NCBI GenBank assembly: GCA_021738535.1 | Contig: JAIPBU010000003.1 | Span: forward strand, 110,559-174,558 | Reading direction: 5' to 3' | Origin: Bacteroidales bacterium | GTDB taxonomy: Bacteria > Bacteroidota > Bacteroidia > Bacteroidales > VadinHA17 | Length of the DNA: 64,000 nucleotides | Shown here: in pieces, positions 45,192 to 53,328 of the stretch | Position numbering within the stretch: the first letter of the stretch is position 1 | Layout: each line of letters begins with the position of its first letter | Notes under the pieces: model-generated | The model's database searches: none | What the model was told of the DNA's origin: nothing | What the model saw: the letters and a program-made list of their open reading frames with translations, nothing else | Position numbers and translations under genes: made by a program

Positions 45192-46375
45192 TTTATGTCC
45201 TCTATTGATTCTACTAATACTTCAATGATTTTTTCTAAATCATGAGTTTTAATATTTAAAGCAGGCAGGAGGCGTAGGACATTACCTGCCGTAGCATTAG
45301 CCAGTACACCTTTTTCAAGCATTTTGGCAACCAATGGTTTTGTCTCAAAATCAAATTCAATACCTGTCATTAAACCTTTCCCTCTTATTTCTTTAAAACC
45401 GGGTAAGTTTAATCCAGTGATTTTGTTCTTAAGCCATTGCTCTTTTTCTCTGGCGTTAATTAGTAAATCTTCATCCTCAATAACTTCTAATACGGCCAAA
45501 CCGGCAGCGCATGCTAAAGGATTACCACCAAAAGTAGTACCATGATCACCAAACTCGATGGCAGAGCTTACTTTTTGGTTTGATAATATTGCTCCAATTG
45601 GAACACCACCTCCCAGAGCTTTTGCGAGTGTCATAACATCCGGCTTTACACCAAAATGTTCATTTGCAAACATCTTGCCGGTTCGCCCGATACCACATTG
45701 AATTTCATCGAAAATCAAAACAATATTTTGTTCATCACAAAAACTACGAAGTTCTTTAATGAAATGTTCGTTGACTAAATTAATCCCACCTTCACCCTGT
45801 ATAGGTTCAATTATAAAGGCTGCTGTTTCTTTACTGGCTATTGCTTTTACAGCCTTAATATCATTAAAGGGTATGTTCTGAAATCCACCGGGGATGGGTT
45901 CAAATCCTTTCTGCATTTCTTTTTTTCCGGTAGCTGCAATAGTAGCTAATGTACGCCCGTGAAAGGAACCTTTAAAAGAAATTATTTCTCCGCCCCTGCC
46001 AATGCTGTGCGCATATTTTCGAGCAATTTTTATTGCTCCCTCTACAGATTCAGCTCCGCTATTGGAAAAAAACACCCTATCTAGACCGGATATATTTACG
46101 AGTTTTTGTGAAAGTTCGGCCTGGGGTTTACTCAAATAGAAATTCGAGATATGGATCAACTTACTTACCTGCTCCTGTATTGCCTTTACCAGTTTGGGGT
46201 GGTTATGACCTAGTACATTTACAGCTATCCCTCCTAAGGCATCAATATATTCTTTTCCTTCTACATCCCATACATGACTGCCATTGCCATAATCTAAAGT
46301 GACAGGATAGCGAACGAATGTCTGCAGATAATGTTTTTTGTCTAATTCTAAATATTTGTTGTTTGTCATATCCAT
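45188..46375 (-). CDS. argD: Acetylornithine aminotransferase
   Basis: 395 residues of class-III PLP aminotransferase. [62 protein letters not shown] and the PLP lysine in [15 protein letters not shown]. The operon position between argB and argC settles the assignment as ArgD rather than another omega-aminotransferase. Follows argB by 6 bp and overlaps argC. Confidence 0.96.
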   Translation of the reverse strand: MDMTNNKYLELDKKHYLQTFVRYPVTLDYGNGSHVWDVEGKEYIDALGGIAVNVLGHNHPKLVKAIQEQVSKLIHISNFYLSKPQAELSQKLVNISGLDRVFFSNSGAESVEGAIKIARKYAHSIGRGGEIISFKGSFHGRTLATIAATGKKEMQKGFEPIPGGFQNIPFNDIKAVKAIASKETAAFIIEPIQGEGGINLVNEHFIKELRSFCDEQNIVLIFDEIQCGIGRTGKMFANEHFGVKPDVMTLAKALGGGVPIGAILSNQKVSSAIEFGDHGTTFGGNPLACAAGLAVLEVIEDEDLLINAREKEQWLKNKITGLNLPGFKEIRGKGLMTGIEFDFETKPLVAKMLEKGVLANATAGNVLRLLPALNIKTHDLEKIIEVLVESIEDIK

Positions 46376-46381
46376 ACTATT

Positions 46382-47200
46382 CTACTTTCTTATTAAAGTT
46401 CCAAATTTATCTTCATCTATTGACAAAATTTGATCAGGTTTTTTCCCGTTTATGATTTTTGCTGATTTAGCACCTGCAATTATTGCATTTTCACATGCTT
46501 CAATTTTAGGAATCATACCTCCTTGAATAATTCCATCAGATTTTAATTTCTTAATCTTATAAAAATTAAGACTTCTGATGATAGAATCTGGATTATCTTT
46601 ATTCATCAATAAACCGTCTACATCTGTTAAAACAATAAACTGTTCAACATTAATTGCGCCGGCAATTGTTCCGGCAAATGAGTCACCGTTAATATTGTAA
46701 CCCACACCATTCTCATCTGAAGCAATACATGCAATTACAGGTATGTAATCATTATCAAACAAAACGTCAATAAGTGTTCTGTCCACTTTAGCAATATTGC
46801 CAACCTGTCCTAAATCCACAATTTCTTCCTTTCCATCAACAACTCTTTTGTGCAGGCGTTTTTCGGCAGTAACAGTTTGTCCGTCATTTCCTGACAAACC
46901 CACTGCTTTACCTCCTAAAGTATTTATAGTATTTACAAGATCGCTATTCACCTGCCCTTTTAAGGCCATTTCAATATACTTAAAAGCTTCGGGTGTAGTT
47001 ACCCGCTGACCATCAATAAATTCAGATTCAACCCCGACCTGTTCTAAAATATTTTTTATGAATGGACCTCCTCCATGCGAAATAATTACGTTAAACCCTT
47101 TTTTCTTTAATGATAAGATATTTTTCAATACCTGTTTTTTCAATAAAGTATTTGTCATGGCATTGCCGCCATATTTAAAAAGAATTGTTTGTTTTTTCAT
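46382..47200 (-). CDS. argB: Acetylglutamate kinase
   Basis: 272 residues of the amino-acid kinase family. N-terminal ILFKYGGNAM, ISHGGGPFIKNIL (substrate loop), VNSDLVNTINTLGGKAVGLS, and IVLTDVDGLLMN with QGGMIPKIEACENAI at the C-terminus. First gene of the arginine operon. A NAD-binding gene remnant lies about 110 bp upstream. Confidence 0.95.
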   Translation of the reverse strand: MKKQTILFKYGGNAMTNTLLKKQVLKNILSLKKKGFNVIISHGGGPFIKNILEQVGVESEFIDGQRVTTPEAFKYIEMALKGQVNSDLVNTINTLGGKAVGLSGNDGQTVTAEKRLHKRVVDGKEEIVDLGQVGNIAKVDRTLIDVLFDNDYIPVIACIASDENGVGYNINGDSFAGTIAGAINVEQFIVLTDVDGLLMNKDNPDSIIRSLNFYKIKKLKSDGIIQGGMIPKIEACENAIIAGAKSAKIINGKKPDQILSIDEDKFGTLIRK

Positions 47201-47221
47201 ATGTAAAGATAATTTTTCTTA

Positions 47222-47310
47222 TTGAATCGCTTTTTCTCTTTACTCTTTTCCTTCTCTACCCTTGAATTTGCTTTTGCCTGTGAAAAGCATAATTTATTCT
47301 GTCATATTCA
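47222..47310 (-). pseudogene. Remnant resembling the C-terminus of a GIY-YIG nuclease
   Basis: After the NAD-binding fragment, the shifted frame reads KFDEYDRINYAFHRQKQIQG, then a stop (TAG) and RRKRVK. This resembles the C-terminal YREKQIQGWxRxKK motif of short GIY-YIG nucleases, with the Trp codon TGG replaced by TAG. The nucleotide string CTACCCTTGAATT at 47255 recurs almost exactly at the right edge of the window, where an intact-looking GIY-YIG C-terminus is encoded. Short, so tentative. Confidence 0.45.
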
Positions 47311-47442
47311 TCAAACTTTTTTTGCTTTATCAATATTCCTGGCACCAACGATAATCCTGTTTGATGAGTCAATCTTTGTCAGAAACCTTATAACTTCAAA
47401 TCCTATATTTCCAGTTGCTCCTGTTATCAGTATATTACTCAT
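47311..47442 (-). pseudogene. Fragment of an NAD(P)-binding (NmrA-like) protein gene
   Basis: 43 codons from the ATG at 47442: MSNILITGATGNIGFEVIRF, then IIVGARNIDKAKK, a typical NmrA/SDR Rossmann N-terminus with GATGNIG. The frame stops after a run of seven A residues; the family is normally 250-300 residues. Only the first beta-alpha-beta unit survives. Confidence 0.6.
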
Positions 47443-47523
47443 TTTCAAATGGGTCTTTACTAGTTGACTCTATTTAAACATAGGGTTATAATTCTAATTA
47501 CTTTTTGTTAGTTTACATTATCT

Positions 47524-48645
47524 TTATTTATTGAAGGTTTGAAAAAAATCAACCAATATTTCAGATAATAATTCCGGTGCCTCAATAGCAGGGCAGTGAC
47601 CGGTTTCTGGTATAATGAACAATTCTTTGTTTGCTGTCGATAAGCCGGTAAGTGCATTGTAAATTAACTCAGCATGTCCAATTCCCACAACAAAATCATG
47701 TTCGCCCTGAATAACCACTGTTGGTGTTTTAATTCGCGCCAGTTCTTTTTCAATATTGATGTTGTTATAATCAGGGTTGTTACGAAAAGCCCGATTCACT
47801 ATTTCTGCTTTTTCACCAACCTTTACATATTCTTCTTCGTTATACTTCATCAGTTTCATCAAGGCAGTATCCTGCAAAACGTCATTAAAAGAAATAATCT
47901 TTGAAGTGTCAGCAAAATAAGCGTTGAATCCGAGTTTCGGAGGCACCTCGTGTTTCATCCAATTCACATCAGTATGGAAATGTTCGAAATTGCTTGTTTT
48001 AATACGATTCAGTTCATTGACAATTAATTTAAGTTCTTTTTCCTTTGTTTCGGAGATTTCTGTTTGCAACAATTCATTAGCTATATTAGTTTCATAATCG
48101 ATTAAAGAATGGTTTTGATAGTCGCTATTTACTTTACCATCAATACATGCGTAGGAAATAATTTTTTCCTGATGCGACAGCATATATAAAAAACCATACA
48201 TTCCTCCCCAGGAACTACCCATAAGATTTACCTGTTTTCTATTGTACCTGTTGATTAAACTGTCAATGACAATATCCAAATCCTGGATGTATTGTTCAAC
48301 ATTCAGATATGTTGTATCGGAACACGCTAAGGATTTTCCACATCCCCGCTGGTCGAGGTAAGCAACAAGAAATTTATCTTCCAGCGCCGGCCCCATTAAC
48401 TTAATATCAATGCCGGAATAACCACCTGGACCTCCATGCAGATTAATAATAACAGGTTTATTGGGATTTCCTCTTACTCTGAGATAAAGTTCTGATTCAG
48501 GCACGTTTATCATTAATTCTTTATCAATTAATTTTTGTGATGGTTTGCTCTCGGTGCATGAAAAAGTAATACCCAACAACATTATAAGGCCAATAATCAA
48601 ATTTAAACGAGACCCTTCTATAATATTATGTTTTCTTTTTAACAT
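47524..48645 (-). CDS. Proline iminopeptidase-like alpha/beta-hydrolase lipoprotein
   Basis: 373 residues from the ATG at 48645, which gives a lipoprotein signal (LIIGLIMLLGITFSC); the longer frame to 48717 adds a non-signal stretch. S33-type features: oxyanion motif INLHGGPGGYSG, LDQRGCGKS, nucleophile elbow LMGSSWGGMYGFL, Asp in IQGEHDFVVG and His in PETGHCPAIEAP. Probably releases N-terminal residues from peptides, or acts as an esterase. Confidence 0.86.
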   Translation of the reverse strand: MLKRKHNIIEGSRLNLIIGLIMLLGITFSCTESKPSQKLIDKELMINVPESELYLRVRGNPNKPVIINLHGGPGGYSGIDIKLMGPALEDKFLVAYLDQRGCGKSLACSDTTYLNVEQYIQDLDIVIDSLINRYNRKQVNLMGSSWGGMYGFLYMLSHQEKIISYACIDGKVNSDYQNHSLIDYETNIANELLQTEISETKEKELKLIVNELNRIKTSNFEHFHTDVNWMKHEVPPKLGFNAYFADTSKIISFNDVLQDTALMKLMKYNEEEYVKVGEKAEIVNRAFRNNPDYNNINIEKELARIKTPTVVIQGEHDFVVGIGHAELIYNALTGLSTANKELFIIPETGHCPAIEAPELLSEILVDFFQTFNK

Positions 48646-48785
48646 ATGCTCTGTTTTAGATTGGTAATAAGCTTTTCTTCTAATATTCGCATTCTCAGTA
48701 AATATAAACCTTCTCACCAGTTTATACTTCTTTTATTATACTCTAAGCTGAGATTTAGCCTATTTTATTCAACAACAGAGATCAT

Positions 48786-49760
48786 TTATTCATTCACTAT
48801 CTTAACTAATTCAACCCTTCTGTTCTGTGCTCTGCCATCTTCATCTTCATTACTGGCAACAGGGGATAAAGGGCCTACACCATATGATTCAAGCCTGTCT
48901 GCTGAAACTCCATTTTCTGCTGTCAGGAATTCTACAACTGCTTCTGCACGTTGTTTCGACAAATCCATGTTGTGTTTTATGCTTCCTGTAGCATCAGTAT
49001 GTCCTACAACAAGCAGATTAAGATCTGATTCCATTTCCAAAAGTTCAGCAATTTCAGACAGAATGGATTCGGATTTTTCTTTAATTGTTGCTTCATTGGT
49101 ATTGAAATGAATTCCATATATACTGACACTTCCGTTTTTGCCAATATCCTCTGCCATTGCATCAGCACTTATTTCAACTTTTACCTTGCCTGAATTCATA
49201 GGTTTTTCTTCAAGAATCTGAAGAGCTGTGACAGCTTGTTTATCTTCATCGGCCCATTCACTAAGCAAGGTGTGGGCAGAAACATACATGTTCCCGTTTT
49301 CTTGCGAAAGCTTTGCTAAAAAGTAGCTGTGTTCTTTTCCGGCAAAAACATTTTTGTTATAATCTCCGCTGATCCTATCAAAATTCATATAAATTTTGTT
49401 TGGTATTTCATCTTTACCACCTAAACATTCATATACAATTTCAAAACCGGCACTTTTCAATGCTATCTGGTAATTTCTTTGCACCTGTAACACAGACAAA
49501 TCTTCAGCAGGCAAGAAATACAAAATTCGTGTGGCTTCCCCTTCAGGCTTAATTTTCTGTAACTCACCATCCTTTTCTTTCATAAAAAAAGTCAGCCGGT
49601 CATAATCAAAATGCTCATAACCACGAATGTAAGATCCATCGTACCTGGATATCATCGAGTGGTCTTTGCTTCCTTCAATATCTTCCTGTGCATAACTAGT
49701 TGTTAAGCCAGGGAAAATAAAACTCATTACCATAAAACTAAAAATCAAATTTTTAAACAT
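48786..49760 (-). CDS. OmpA-family protein with DUF4892-like N-domain
   Basis: 324 residues with signal peptide (FSFMVMSFIFPGLTTSYAQ). Residues about 25-200 resemble DUF4892 (SMISRYDGSYIRGYEHFDYD ... TRILYFLPAEDLSVLQVQRN). The C-terminal OmpA/MotB peptidoglycan-binding domain has IHFNTNEATIKEKSESIL, LLVVGHTDATGS, LSKQRAEAVVEFL and RRVELVK. Probably a periplasmic or outer-membrane-associated protein tethered to peptidoglycan. Stands alone. Confidence 0.88.
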   Translation of the reverse strand: MFKNLIFSFMVMSFIFPGLTTSYAQEDIEGSKDHSMISRYDGSYIRGYEHFDYDRLTFFMKEKDGELQKIKPEGEATRILYFLPAEDLSVLQVQRNYQIALKSAGFEIVYECLGGKDEIPNKIYMNFDRISGDYNKNVFAGKEHSYFLAKLSQENGNMYVSAHTLLSEWADEDKQAVTALQILEEKPMNSGKVKVEISADAMAEDIGKNGSVSIYGIHFNTNEATIKEKSESILSEIAELLEMESDLNLLVVGHTDATGSIKHNMDLSKQRAEAVVEFLTAENGVSADRLESYGVGPLSPVASNEDEDGRAQNRRVELVKIVNE

Positions 49761-50036
49761 AAAAAACTCTCCTCCTTTTTATTTGACAAACTATATTTTT
49801 GTTTTCGATGCCTGTTGATTACAACGATATTTTAAAGCATTAATATAATTCTATCATTCATATCTCCTTAAATTTACATTTTTTGTCCATCCATGCCTTA
49901 TTGTTTTTGATAGTTCAGCATTGAACAAATTATGCACAACTTGTGCATAGATCCTTATATTGCATATGTTTTGTCCTGTAAAACATAGCAATTAAATTTA
50001 ATTTTCAAAGCTTGCAGATAACAATTTGAATGATTA

Positions 50037-50678
50037 CTAATGACGCAATTGACAAAGACGTTCGTACAAATCTTTCAAAAATTCCAGCTTCACTAAATAA
50101 TATTTCCGGGTATTTATCATAAAACGAAAGCCTACTGCCAGAATTATAGGAGTAAAAATAAGTATGCCCCAAACATCCTCGGTTATAAATTTCTCCGACT
50201 TCAATAATTCCCTAAAACCTGAACCCGAATAATAGACATGAATAGACAAAAATGTTAAAATGTATAATAAGGGAAATAAATAGTACTCGACTTTCTGAAA
50301 CCTCCCGTTTAACCATTTTGATAATATATCGATTCTTATTTCTAACCATGCCTTTAAAGATGTGTCGCTCTTAATATTTTTGAGTTTATACCAAATGGAC
50401 ATTCCATAGTAGAGTGATACAAAAGCAACTGCTCCAAGTATTGCGTTATTGGTCAAAAGTAAAAAATCATGCTGCCGGTTAATTGAGGTAATAATCAACC
50501 ACACGATCACTGCAATACAAGCAACAACTGAAACTGCATTAATAACCACAAACTTATGTAAAGCTTGCTTAGCTTTTGACACAAGCAATAAATTCAATTC
50601 ATCCGTGGATTTCTGATCGATTTCACTATCCACATTTTTCCATATTTTTTGTAGCGCTATATTTTCATCTGTGCTCAT
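50037..50678 (-). CDS. Membrane protein coupled to an ECF sigma factor
   Basis: 213 residues with about four hydrophobic segments (FVVINAVSVVACIAVIVWLI, LLLTNNAILGAVAFVSLYYG, YLFPLLYILTFLSIHVYY, WGILIFTPIILAVGFRFM). Its start overlaps the end of the sigma factor gene by 14 bp, so the two are co-translated. Position suggests an anti-sigma or sensor role, but no zinc motif or known anti-sigma domain is seen. The N-terminal about 45 residues are the likely cytoplasmic part. Confidence 0.7.
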   Translation of the reverse strand: MSTDENIALQKIWKNVDSEIDQKSTDELNLLLVSKAKQALHKFVVINAVSVVACIAVIVWLIITSINRQHDFLLLTNNAILGAVAFVSLYYGMSIWYKLKNIKSDTSLKAWLEIRIDILSKWLNGRFQKVEYYLFPLLYILTFLSIHVYYSGSGFRELLKSEKFITEDVWGILIFTPIILAVGFRFMINTRKYYLVKLEFLKDLYERLCQLRH

Positions 50679-51189
50679 GGTGTGAATGTTTTAAATTTCT
50701 TTTTAACAACTCTTTAGCCCTGTTGATGCGAACACCTACATTAGACTTTGAAATACCGATAATCTCTGATATTTCATCGTAAGATTTTTCTTCTAAATAA
50801 AGCAGCATAATTGATTTCGATGCTTCATCCAAATTATATATGGCATTCAGTAAAAGCTGAAAAGCTTCGTTTTTGGATATTTCATCTTCAATGTTGGCTT
50901 GATCAGCCAATTCCGGTACTTTTTCATTGTATTCAACCCGTGAATTTTTCTTAAGTCTGGAAATTGATGTATTGATAGATACGGCATATATCCAGGAACC
51001 AATACTTTTTTCTTTTTTCAATTTTGGATAGGATTTCCATAGTTGATAAACGATTTCCTGGAAATTATCTTCTCGCTCCGTTTTATTTTTAAAGTATATT
51101 AAACTGACCTTATGCAAAATGCCCTGGTAGTCTGATAATATCTCAAGGAATTTATTCTTCAAAGCTTTAGAATCTGAAATATTGCTCAT
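50665..51189 (-). CDS. ECF-type RNA polymerase sigma factor
   Basis: 174 residues. Region 2 (KTEREDNFQEIVYQLWKSYP, SIGSWIYAVSINTSISRLKK) and region 4 (LLYLEEKSYDEISEIIGISK, then VGVRINRAKELLKR) of the sigma-70 family are clear. It directs transcription of a small regulon, probably including itself. The coupled downstream membrane protein is the likely regulator. Confidence 0.93.
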   Translation of the reverse strand: MSNISDSKALKNKFLEILSDYQGILHKVSLIYFKNKTEREDNFQEIVYQLWKSYPKLKKEKSIGSWIYAVSINTSISRLKKNSRVEYNEKVPELADQANIEDEISKNEAFQLLLNAIYNLDEASKSIMLLYLEEKSYDEISEIIGISKSNVGVRINRAKELLKRNLKHSHHEHR

Positions 51190-51230
51190 ATGAGTTTGTT
51201 TTTGCCCTTATCTACAATAATCCATCAGGG

Positions 51231-52346
51231 TTACAGTTTTTCTGCCGTATCGAACAGTGTTTTGAGTCCGTGCGGAATAGAGTCGCTAAGCACCCATACC
51301 GGGAAATCAAGACTATGGTTGCTTTGCTGAAAGATATAAAAATGCAAGTTGCTTTTCTTTAAATCTTTTGCTTTTTTTTCTAATGCTAATATATCCTCCA
51401 CCGGGGCGTTGGCATCATCCGATCCATGAAAAATATGTACCGGAATGTCCAATTTTAATAATCTGGTCTTGTTTGGTTCCAACTCACGATGATCAGTAAT
51501 CCATGGCACACCCACCCGAAAGAAGTTGTTCCATATCCAATCGCTATTATTTTCTTCAATTGCCGATCGTATTTTTTGAAGGCGGGGTTTGAGTTTTATA
51601 CGAAAATCTTCAGTCGTTAAAACGGAGTCGTGGTTGATATCCAATTGCTCAAATTTGGCACCTCCCACACGTGCTTTGGCACTGGGGTGCCCGTTTTCAT
51701 ATTCTTCCGGTTGTATAATTCCATCCTGGTCTGAATCAAAAAATCGGCGCATATTGATCATGGAAGACTCACCACTGTGCTGCCACAATATTGTTGAATA
51801 AACATCGTCAGACGGGGCGCCTGCCAAAAAAAGTGCATCTACGGGCACCAATTCGCGATTGGCTACTTCACTTGCAATAATCGAACCCGAACTCCAGCCA
51901 AGTAAAATAAACTCGCAGTTTGCCAGGCGTTGGTCTTTTTGTAAAAACTTGATTATTTCTTCAAGGTCCTTAATTTTTACTGCAGGCCTATAGTTGTAAA
52001 ATTTCTCTTTGTTTACCCTGTCAAAGTGGGGTGGAGCGCTGTCTGGTTCGGTATATCTGGTGCTATAGCTAAAATATGCCATACCCCGCTTGTTAAATTC
52101 ACCTGCAAAATAGTCATGGTAGTTAAATACTTTTCTGCCTAGTTTACGCTTTGTCTCATAGGTAAAAGGTCCGCTGCCCGGCACATCAATGACAATTTTT
52201 TGCTTAAAATTATCACTGGGGATGTTAAGCCTTCCTTCGATTACTTCTCCGTCAAAACTTTGTATGTGCATTATTATTTGTGCGTCTGCATGGAAATGAA
52301 AAACCGCAAATAAAAATAGCAAATAAGTAAATTTTATATTTCTCAT
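51231..52346 (-). CDS. Secreted alpha/beta-hydrolase with EF-hand-like insertion
   Basis: 371 residues, signal peptide (FTYLLFLFAVFHFHADAQ). The hydrolase core has VDVPGSGPFTYETKR, the nucleophile elbow ILLGWSSGSIIASEV, HIFHGSDDANAPVEDILAL and QQSNHSLDFP for Ser, Asp and His. Between the elbow and the Asp lies an insertion of about 60 residues with two calcium-loop motifs, DSDQDGIIQPEEY and DINHDSVLTTEDF, i.e. an EF-hand pair in the cap position. Calcium could shape or gate the active site (inference). Substrate unknown. Confidence 0.83.
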   Translation of the reverse strand: MRNIKFTYLLFLFAVFHFHADAQIIMHIQSFDGEVIEGRLNIPSDNFKQKIVIDVPGSGPFTYETKRKLGRKVFNYHDYFAGEFNKRGMAYFSYSTRYTEPDSAPPHFDRVNKEKFYNYRPAVKIKDLEEIIKFLQKDQRLANCEFILLGWSSGSIIASEVANRELVPVDALFLAGAPSDDVYSTILWQHSGESSMINMRRFFDSDQDGIIQPEEYENGHPSAKARVGGAKFEQLDINHDSVLTTEDFRIKLKPRLQKIRSAIEENNSDWIWNNFFRVGVPWITDHRELEPNKTRLLKLDIPVHIFHGSDDANAPVEDILALEKKAKDLKKSNLHFYIFQQSNHSLDFPVWVLSDSIPHGLKTLFDTAEKL

Positions 52347-52504
52347 CAGTGAAAATAGTTAAGAATTAGAAAACTTGTTCTATTTACAAAGTATCATTTG
52401 GAAGGGTTTTATTACAGACAATAAGTACATAGCCGGCAATACGGCGGGTGTAATTCAACATGTACTCGTCACTGGGCCTTGCAGGCAGCTCAGAGTTCTA
52501 TTTA

Positions 52505-52745
52505 TTATTCAATTAGTGTTCCTGCATAAACAGTGTCAAATTTATCAAACCCGGTATTACACCCACCTACAATATATATTATCCTTTAATGTGGTAATCC
52601 CGCCTAATTGTGTAGGTTTAGGTAAATCAGTTGATTTAGACCATTTATCCAATTTAGCATGGTATATGTAAACGATTGAAATCGCTTTTTCTTCTTTATG
52701 CTGTCCGCCAACTATTATTATTTTATCTTCTAAAACTGCTTTGTG
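52505..52745 (-). pseudogene. Kelch-repeat protein gene fragment
   Basis: Minus strand reads VLEDKIIIVGGQHKEEKAIS, AKLDKWSKSTDLPKPTQLGG and TLKDNIYCRWV, then stop. The expected next kelch strand (IVGGCNTGFDKFDTVYAGTL) follows in a shifted frame after a TATATAT run. So this is one and a half kelch blades with a frameshift, no start codon and no signal. It lies downstream of the small membrane protein gene on the same strand. Confidence 0.55.
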
Positions 52746-52928
52746 CTATTTCTCCCGCCTGTTACTTTTTCCGGAAACCTTAGCCAGGCCAATGCCCAGG
52801 AACATTGCAGCTACAATAAATATCAAGGCATAATCTCTAATAAAGGTCGTTTCAGTAAATTCATTTATTAAAACTAAAATGATCGTGACTATTATAATTC
52901 CGCTTGCAGGGATAAGGTAATTTTTCAT
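52746..52928 (-). CDS. Small two-helix membrane protein
   Basis: 60 residues: hydrophobic helix LIPASGIIIVTIILVLI, a short polar loop, hydrophobic helix ALIFIVAAMFLGIGLA and a basic tail (KSNRREK). Not recognised. Its ATG immediately follows (minus strand) a 99-bp repeat that also precedes the DUF302 gene at 59285. Could be a real small membrane protein or a chance frame downstream of a mobile leader. Confidence 0.45.
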   Translation of the reverse strand: MKNYLIPASGIIIVTIILVLINEFTETTFIRDYALIFIVAAMFLGIGLAKVSGKSNRREK

Positions 52929-53027
52929 GTGTTTTTGTTTTATATAACGTTTAGACTTAAAAAATGTTGGCTAAAAGGTTATCAATGCACGTGGCTTAGT
53001 AGCATTAATCTATAAGTCGTCGAAGGG
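52929..53027 (-). repeat. 99-bp leader repeat, copy A
   Basis: Nearly identical over 99 bp to 59286-59384 and, like it, ends on the minus strand at the ATG of a short membrane-anchored protein (…GTTATATAAAACAAAAACAC then ATGAAAAA). The far end carries GTCGTCGAAGGG, the motif shared with the 221-bp repeat. Confidence 0.65.
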
Positions 53028-53328
53028 TAGGAATGAAGATCGTGTTCGTACATTGAGGTTAGAGTCGGACCGGTGGTCTTCCCGCTCACCTTTCATATCG
53101 ATTAGACCATGTTATTTTTACCTTTTGCCACCTAGTTTTCTGCCTTCCATTCTTGCAAAACATTGATAAATATTGTGTTTCCGTTTTTCAGAATTTTACT
53201 TTGATAATTTATCCATATTAAAAAATCATTAGTGGGTGCTGAAAATATTTAATAGTTAATTGAAAACCTTTGTTCATTGCACTTGCAGAGTTTTTATATA
53301 GCGTGAGGATTAGAATTAAAATTTTTGT
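53028..53328. other. Intergenic sequence between leader repeat A and the histidine kinase
   Basis: About 300 bp with no supportable gene. The first part (GGAATGAAGATCG at 53030) resembles the sequence flanking repeat copy 1 at 39702; the rest is A+T-rich without recognised signals. Confidence 0.35.

Noticed and set aside
47222..47467. 81-codon plus-strand open frame
   Set aside because: It is antisense to the readable NAD-binding/GIY-YIG remnants and has no family similarity.
52375..52671. 98-codon plus-strand open frame
   Set aside because: Opposite strand reads as a kelch-repeat fragment, which explains the open frame better.
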